From NCBI GenBank assembly GCA_009377815.1, contig WHTI01000005.1:1-55414 (forward strand): DNA of 55,414 nucleotides, written 5' to 3'. The stretch is from Actinomycetota bacterium (lineage in GTDB: Bacteria > Actinomycetota > CADDZG01 > WHSQ01). This document shows positions 51,459 to 55,414 of this stretch, in pieces. The number at the start of each line of letters is the position of its first letter. Within the stretch, counting starts at the first letter, position 1. Both the position numbers and the translations under genes were made by a program. Under the pieces are notes generated by a model that ran no database searches, was not told the DNA's origin, and worked only from the letters and a program-made list of their open reading frames with translations.

Positions 51459-52067
51459 CTACCGGTCCAGATTAACCCAGACTGCTTTCACGTGTTTGCG
51501 GCCGTGGTTGATGATCTTGTGGGGCAACATTGAATCGTATGAAATGCAATCCCCCGGCTTGAGTTCATACACCTCGCCCGCGACCTCGACCTCGAGCTTC
51601 CCTTCGAGAACGATCCCGTACTCATAACCCGAATGATGAAGCAACTCCCGACCGCTCCCGGTGCCCGGCTCATACTCGTTAACAACCAGTTCCGCGCCGC
51701 GTTGGTTATCGTCCTTGGCTATCCGACGCCGGACACCGTTCGCGGTCACATACACCGGCTGATCCTCGACCCGTGTGACTGGCTCCTCGAACTTCTCGCT
51801 GATCTCCTCAAAGAGGTCGCTCATGTGCACTCCGAGCGCAGATGAGATGGCAACGAGCGTCCCGATAGACGGGCTCGTCTTGCCGCGCTCGACGAGACTG
51901 AGCATCGAAGAACTCAGCCCCGTACTTTCTGCCAGAGCCTGGAGCGTGAGGTTACCCTCACTCCTCAAAGAGCGGATGCGGGTGCCGACCTGCGCGACCG
52001 TGCCGTCTGCATCGACGACCGTGTCCGGTTCCCGTGAAACACCTCGAGCCTTGTTTTGAGCACGCAC
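51459..52067 (-). CDS. XRE-family transcriptional regulator with C-terminal cupin
   Basis: Small-molecule-responsive DNA-binding protein, about 202 aa. The helix-turn-helix lies at about residues 25-80 (RSLRSEGNLTLQALAESTGL, SSSMLSLVERGKTSPSIGTL) and the cupin sensor at 115-200 (HHSGYEYGIVLEGKLEVEVA, ELKPGDCISYDSMLPHKI). The GTG at 52067 is preferred, with AGGTGG upstream; the frame continues to 52109. It is the only dedicated transcription factor seen in the window. It is divergent from the nitroreductase gene, with 201 bp between them. Confidence 0.87.
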   Translation of the reverse strand: MRAQNKARGVSREPDTVVDADGTVAQVGTRIRSLRSEGNLTLQALAESTGLSSSMLSLVERGKTSPSIGTLVAISSALGVHMSDLFEEISEKFEEPVTRVEDQPVYVTANGVRRRIAKDDNQRGAELVVNEYEPGTGSGRELLHHSGYEYGIVLEGKLEVEVAGEVYELKPGDCISYDSMLPHKIINHGRKHVKAVWVNLDR

Positions 52068-52268
52068 GATCGATCCACCTCTCCTCTCCAGTGCTCGGCC
52101 TTTCAGCACAGCCTCCCGGAAGACCCACAGTCAAGCAAGGATAACTGCCGCTCTGCCTGCCGGATGGGAACCTGGAGCCTCTTCGTCGCTGGTTTCCTCA
52201 ACCTTTGACGCATCCTACCTATGCGACCAGAGGAAATCACGTAGTTCTTCATTGAGTATCGTCTTGCG

Positions 52269-52787
52269 ATGGAGACTCTTCAGATCATCGGCAGCAAACG
52301 CGAGGAGCGCTCCTACACGCCAGATCCGGTCCCCGAGGAAGCCGTCGAAACCATCCTTCAGGCCGGGCGTATCGCGGGAAGCGCCAAGAACCGACAGACG
52401 TGCCGCTTCACGGTAGTTGCCAGTGACTCTTCGAAGAGGTCCGCACTCGCGGATCTCGTCACGCGTCCTGACAACCTCACCGGAGCCGCTCTCCTCATAG
52501 TCGTCTCTGCACCAACGGATCAACGATGGAGCCAGTTCGATGCGGGGCGGGCGGTTCAGAACATGGTACTCGCCGCCTGGGACCTCGGCGTTGGATCGTG
52601 CCCGAACATGGTCACAGACCCCGATCGCCTACGATCCCTGCTCGATCTCAACCAGGATGAGGACCCTATGTTGATCCTCTCGCTCGGGTATCCGACGCGC
52701 CGTCGCGACCCAAGGCGCTATGAGTTCGAAGGATGGATAGAGCGCGCCGACCGGGCACCGCTCGAGGAGATCTCTCGGCGCGTGTAG
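52269..52787 (+). CDS. Nitroreductase-family FMN protein
   Basis: Small flavin reductase fold, 172 aa, at the short end of the family. SKREERSYTPDPVPEEAVETIL and AGRIAGSAKNRQTCRFTVV carry the N-terminal FMN-binding Arg/Ser region, DAGRAVQNMVLAAWDLGVGS is the dimer-interface helix, and LSLGYPTRRRDPRRYE closes the fold. Possible roles are nitro, quinone or flavin reduction, or dehalogenation. It is monocistronic, divergent from the XRE-cupin gene and possibly controlled by it. Confidence 0.85.
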   Translation: METLQIIGSKREERSYTPDPVPEEAVETILQAGRIAGSAKNRQTCRFTVVASDSSKRSALADLVTRPDNLTGAALLIVVSAPTDQRWSQFDAGRAVQNMVLAAWDLGVGSCPNMVTDPDRLRSLLDLNQDEDPMLILSLGYPTRRRDPRRYEFEGWIERADRAPLEEISRRV

Positions 52788-52879
52788 CCTCGACACATTC
52801 CTGGCCGCACCGATCGGGCCACTGCTTCCTTCGCGTCCCTACGTACTCGCCGAGGACCTAAGTAAGACCCGCAGCACTT

Positions 52880-54727
52880 ATGGTTTCTTCCATGAGCGTG
52901 ATCGGGACGGCTGGACATGTCGACCATGGGAAATCCACGCTGGTCGAGCGCCTAACGGGAATCAATCCCGATCGCTTCGAAGAGGAGAAGCGGCGGGGCC
53001 TCACGATCGATCTCGGCTTTGCGTGGCTCACGCTCCCCTCCGGTCGAGACGTTGGGATCATCGACGTTCCCGGACACGAACGGTTCATCCAGAACATGCT
53101 CGCGGGCGCGGGTGGGGTTTCGGCCTGTCTCTTCGTGGTCGCGGCCAACGAAGGGTGGATGCCCCAATCCGCCGAGCACCTTTCGGCGATCCACCTGCTC
53201 GGCGTCACCTCCTGCGTGGTGGCCCTTACTAAAGCAGACCTCGTCGGAGGATCCGAGCTGGATAACGCCCTAGCAGAGATAACGGAGCGGTTCGCGGGGA
53301 CCAACCTCGAGGGGGCGGAGGTCGTGCCGTGCTCGGCGCTGACCGGCGCGGGCCTGGACGATCTAGTGGGCGCGCTCGACCGGGCGTTGGACGCGGCACC
53401 GGAACCTCCTTCGGACGGCCGGGCGCGTATGTGGGTTGACCGGTCGTTCTCCATCCAGGGGGCGGGATCCGTCGTAACGGGCACGCTCGCTCAGGGGACT
53501 CTCAAGGTCGGAGATCAGATCTCGATGATCTCCGACCGGGCCGAGATGCCCGCCCGGGTGAGAGGCCTCCAGTCGCATAAGCAAGAGGTCGCCGAGATCG
53601 GGCCGGGCAACAGGACGGCGGTCAACCTTGCAGGCATCGACCGTGACGACATACGAAGGGGGGACGCGCTCTGTACCAGAGGTCGATGGGCGACCACAAC
53701 CCTCGTAAACGTTGTGGCGAACGTGCTTGACGCCTCTCTCTCACCCCGTCCCTACGACCTGGGGCAAAAGGGGAGCCATCTCATGTACGTCGGCTCTGCG
53801 GAAACGAGTGTGCAGATCAAACTGCTGGACGCCGACACTCTCGGGCCGGGTGAAAGCGCGGCCGCTCAGATCCGTCTAACGCGCTCCCTACCACTCCAAA
53901 GGGGCGACAGGTTTGTGCTAAGAGATGCAGGTCGCAATGTCACCTTCGGCGGTGGCGTGGTGGTCGACCCATTCCCTGAACCGGTAGCGCGCGGCAACCG
54001 CGCGGTTGCCGCGCTCGTCAGAGCGCTGGAAACTCTCGAGGACGGAGAAGCGAGTGCTCTGCTCCTGGAGAGGGCGAGGGAAATGACCATCTCAGAAGCG
54101 ATGATCCGGACCGGGTCAGCGGTTGTCCCCCGAGGCGGAACATCTCTCGGCGATCGTCTGGTTTCTGCTGCCCGGCTCAAAGAGCTCACGGACCTGCTAC
54201 TCGGGAAACTGAGCGACTACCATGCCGATTACCGGTTGGAAAGGGGAATGCCGAAGGTGAGCCTGGCCACTGCTCTGGAACTGGGAGCAGAGGCCTGCGA
54301 TGTTCTCCTGACCTTGGTGCCGGAAGTCTCGAAAGACGGTCCCTTCGTACGACTAACATCACACGTGGTCGATCTCTCACCCGAACTGGAAGAGGCTCGT
54401 GATCATCTCGTCGCCAAACTTCAAGAGAATGAGTTCTCGCCTCCTCCAACCGCTTCGCTCCCTATCGACAGGGCGCTGGTGCGCGCGCTTGAAGACGCAG
54501 GAGAGATCGAGAGGATCGCAGACTTCCATCTAACGAGGGCTCAGGTGGAATCGATGAAGGAGAAGGTTGGGACGTTGCTCGGGACTGGAGAGGGGGTGAC
54601 CATCGCCCAGATACGCGATCTTCTCGGGACCTCACGCAGGTACGCGGTTCCCCTCTGCGAGTGGATGGATGAGATCGGCTTCACACGGCGCTCCGGCGAT
54701 CTTCGGATCCTCGGCCCCAAGGCGTAA
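52880..54727 (+). CDS. selB: Selenocysteine-specific elongation factor SelB
   Basis: Translation GTPase of 615 aa that delivers Sec-tRNA to UGA codons. The G1 motif GTAGHVDHGKSTLVERL is at about residues 9-25, G3 DVPGHERFIQNM near 63 and G4 ALTKADL near 118. EF-Tu-like beta domains follow (WVDRSFSIQGAGSVVTGTLA), then winged-helix repeats to the C-terminus for SECIS RNA binding. ATG 52880 or ATG 52892 could be the start; neither has a strong ribosome site. selA, selC and selD are not in the window. The organism must decode UGA as selenocysteine somewhere. Confidence 0.92.
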   Translation: MVSSMSVIGTAGHVDHGKSTLVERLTGINPDRFEEEKRRGLTIDLGFAWLTLPSGRDVGIIDVPGHERFIQNMLAGAGGVSACLFVVAANEGWMPQSAEHLSAIHLLGVTSCVVALTKADLVGGSELDNALAEITERFAGTNLEGAEVVPCSALTGAGLDDLVGALDRALDAAPEPPSDGRARMWVDRSFSIQGAGSVVTGTLAQGTLKVGDQISMISDRAEMPARVRGLQSHKQEVAEIGPGNRTAVNLAGIDRDDIRRGDALCTRGRWATTTLVNVVANVLDASLSPRPYDLGQKGSHLMYVGSAETSVQIKLLDADTLGPGESAAAQIRLTRSLPLQRGDRFVLRDAGRNVTFGGGVVVDPFPEPVARGNRAVAALVRALETLEDGEASALLLERAREMTISEAMIRTGSAVVPRGGTSLGDRLVSAARLKELTDLLLGKLSDYHADYRLERGMPKVSLATALELGAEACDVLLTLVPEVSKDGPFVRLTSHVVDLSPELEEARDHLVAKLQENEFSPPPTASLPIDRALVRALEDAGEIERIADFHLTRAQVESMKEKVGTLLGTGEGVTIAQIRDLLGTSRRYAVPLCEWMDEIGFTRRSGDLRILGPKA

Positions 54728-55046
54728 TCGAGACACCAGGCGCATTTACGTCCGTGATCTGCGCCACCGAACCTTGCAAAGGTTATCAGCGACTCTCTCT
54801 CTCTCTCTGCACATCAATGAGCCGTTGCTGTTCCTCTTCAAGACTCCATCCTACTTGACACATCGCGGCGACGGATCAGGTAGGCAGCCGGGACGAGGAA
54901 GCACACCGCGTACGCGGTCAGCACGAAGATTCTCTGGCCCGCCCCCTGCCGATGTTCGCGGGCATCTGAGCATCGTGTATGGCCCGAAAAACAGGAAGGA
55001 ACCTGGCTGTCGAGGGAAGCGAACTCGCCTTGACTCGGCGCGTCGG
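54728..55046. other. 319-bp intergenic region with palindrome
   Basis: No credible gene was found. AACCTT-GCA-AAGGTT at 54770-54784 is a perfect 6-bp-arm palindrome 43 bp after selB, without a T-tract. A CT microsatellite follows directly downstream. Confidence 0.35.
54793..54808. repeat. (CT)8 microsatellite
   Basis: Eight uninterrupted CT units lie in the intergenic region after selB. They are outside any gene, so phase variation is unlikely. Confidence 0.7.
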
Positions 55047-55414
55047 TCATCCGCCCAAGAGCGTGCCGATGCCCCAGATGATCATGGCGACACCACCGAT
55101 CACCGAGATCGCCTCGCCCCGTCTGGCCACTTTCTCGGCAAGAACGAAGATGGCGAGCAAGGCGACCCAGAACAGATTCATCACGCCGAGCACGAACATC
55201 AGGATCATCAAGGCCCAGCAGCAGCGGAGGCACAGGGATCCGTGATGGAGACCCATCCGGAGGGCACCCGACTTGCCATCTCGCCACGAGGTCGTCAAGA
55301 AACCCATCGGCGTGCGGCACGCTCCGAGGCTCCGCCTCTTCACCGGCGAGAACTGGAAGGCCCCTGCCCCGATCAGCAACGAACCCGCCAGCCCTCTCTC
55401 GGTTACTTCTCCCA
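55047..55414 (-). CDS. DUF2182 integral membrane protein, 5' end outside the window
   Basis: C-terminal part (about 121 residues) of a DUF2182-family predicted metal-binding membrane protein. SPVKRRSLGACRTPMGFLTT, WRDGKSGALRMGLHHGSLCL and RCCWALMILMFVLGVMNL match the family's conserved Cys/His-containing core, followed by a last helix GGVAMIIWGIGTLLGG. The frame is open to the window edge at 55414, so the start lies beyond it; an internal TTG at 55379 is not the likely start. Function unknown. Confidence 0.75.
   Translation of the reverse strand, partial: GEVTERGLAGSLLIGAGAFQFSPVKRRSLGACRTPMGFLTTSWRDGKSGALRMGLHHGSLCLRCCWALMILMFVLGVMNLFWVALLAIFVLAEKVARRGEAISVIGGVAMIIWGIGTLLGG

Noticed and set aside
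54770-54808. Intrinsic terminator after selB
   Set aside because: The palindrome has short arms and is followed by CT repeats, not a T-tract.

Overview
The window is gene-dense, GC-rich bacterial DNA and looks almost entirely catabolic. Three solute-binding lipoproteins have the LxxAACGGDD-type lipobox common in Actinomycetota. A crotonyl-CoA carboxylase/reductase, CoxL-family Mo-hydroxylases with CoxD, CoxE and CoxG, and GTG/TTG starts also fit an uncultured high-GC actinobacterium (Acidimicrobiia-like). A Chloroflexota relative cannot be excluded. No rRNA, tRNA, CRISPR array, IS element or phage gene was found. SelB (52880-54727) shows that the organism makes selenoproteins.

Layout. 1-3507 (+): PhnDCE-type ABC importer with a fused double permease. 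3513-4838 (-): MFS exporter. 4980-17069 (-): a long run that, in transcription order, holds a 2-hydroxyacid dehydrogenase, an FMN 2-hydroxyacid oxidase, three amidohydrolases, an MBL-fold hydrolase and a RidA-like protein, followed by a complete Liv-type ABC importer behind its own promoter. 17201-20807: a fourth amidohydrolase, a cupin, a TauE permease and CoxG. 20823-30354 (-): a NMT1/SsuABC-type importer, then an ADP-forming acyl-CoA synthetase, a crotonase, an MFS exporter, a frameshifted crotonyl-CoA carboxylase/reductase and a frameshifted EamA transporter. 30501-40475 (-): a tightly overlapping Mo-hydroxylase operon, coxM-coxL-coxS-coxL-cyclase-coxD-coxE-alpha/beta hydrolase. 40693-47822 (+, divergent): a third coxL-like gene, a fifth amidohydrolase, three cupins, a nitrilase-family amidase, an isochorismatase-family hydrolase and a second TauE permease. 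47989-52067 (-): a second coxS next to a decayed coxL pseudogene, an FMN oxidoreductase and an XRE-cupin regulator. 52269-55414: a nitroreductase, SelB and a partial DUF2182 protein.

How it may work together (inference). Three ABC importers of different classes bring in small organic solutes. Mo-hydroxylases, sharing one FAD subunit and one Fe-S subunit, hydroxylate a ring or aldehyde. Cyclic or linear amides are then opened by amidohydrolases, the cyclase-family hydrolase, the DHPON-hydrolase-like alpha/beta hydrolase, the nitrilase and the isochorismatase. The carbon enters CoA metabolism through the acyl-CoA synthetase, crotonase and Ccr. The combination of Mo-hydroxylase, DHPON-hydrolase-like enzyme and omega-amidase-like enzyme resembles the parts list of nicotine/pyridine catabolism, but the gene order is unlike any route I know. 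The substrate cannot be read from sequence.

Oddities. Several genes lack a canonical start, with two apparent CTG starts. Two genes carry single-base frameshifts and one coxL is clearly dead. Several enzymes of the 9753-17069 run have substituted catalytic or metal-ligand residues. A 13-bp AT-rich element, TATAGT(C/G)TATATA, lies in two promoter regions. Only one DNA-binding regulator is encoded.
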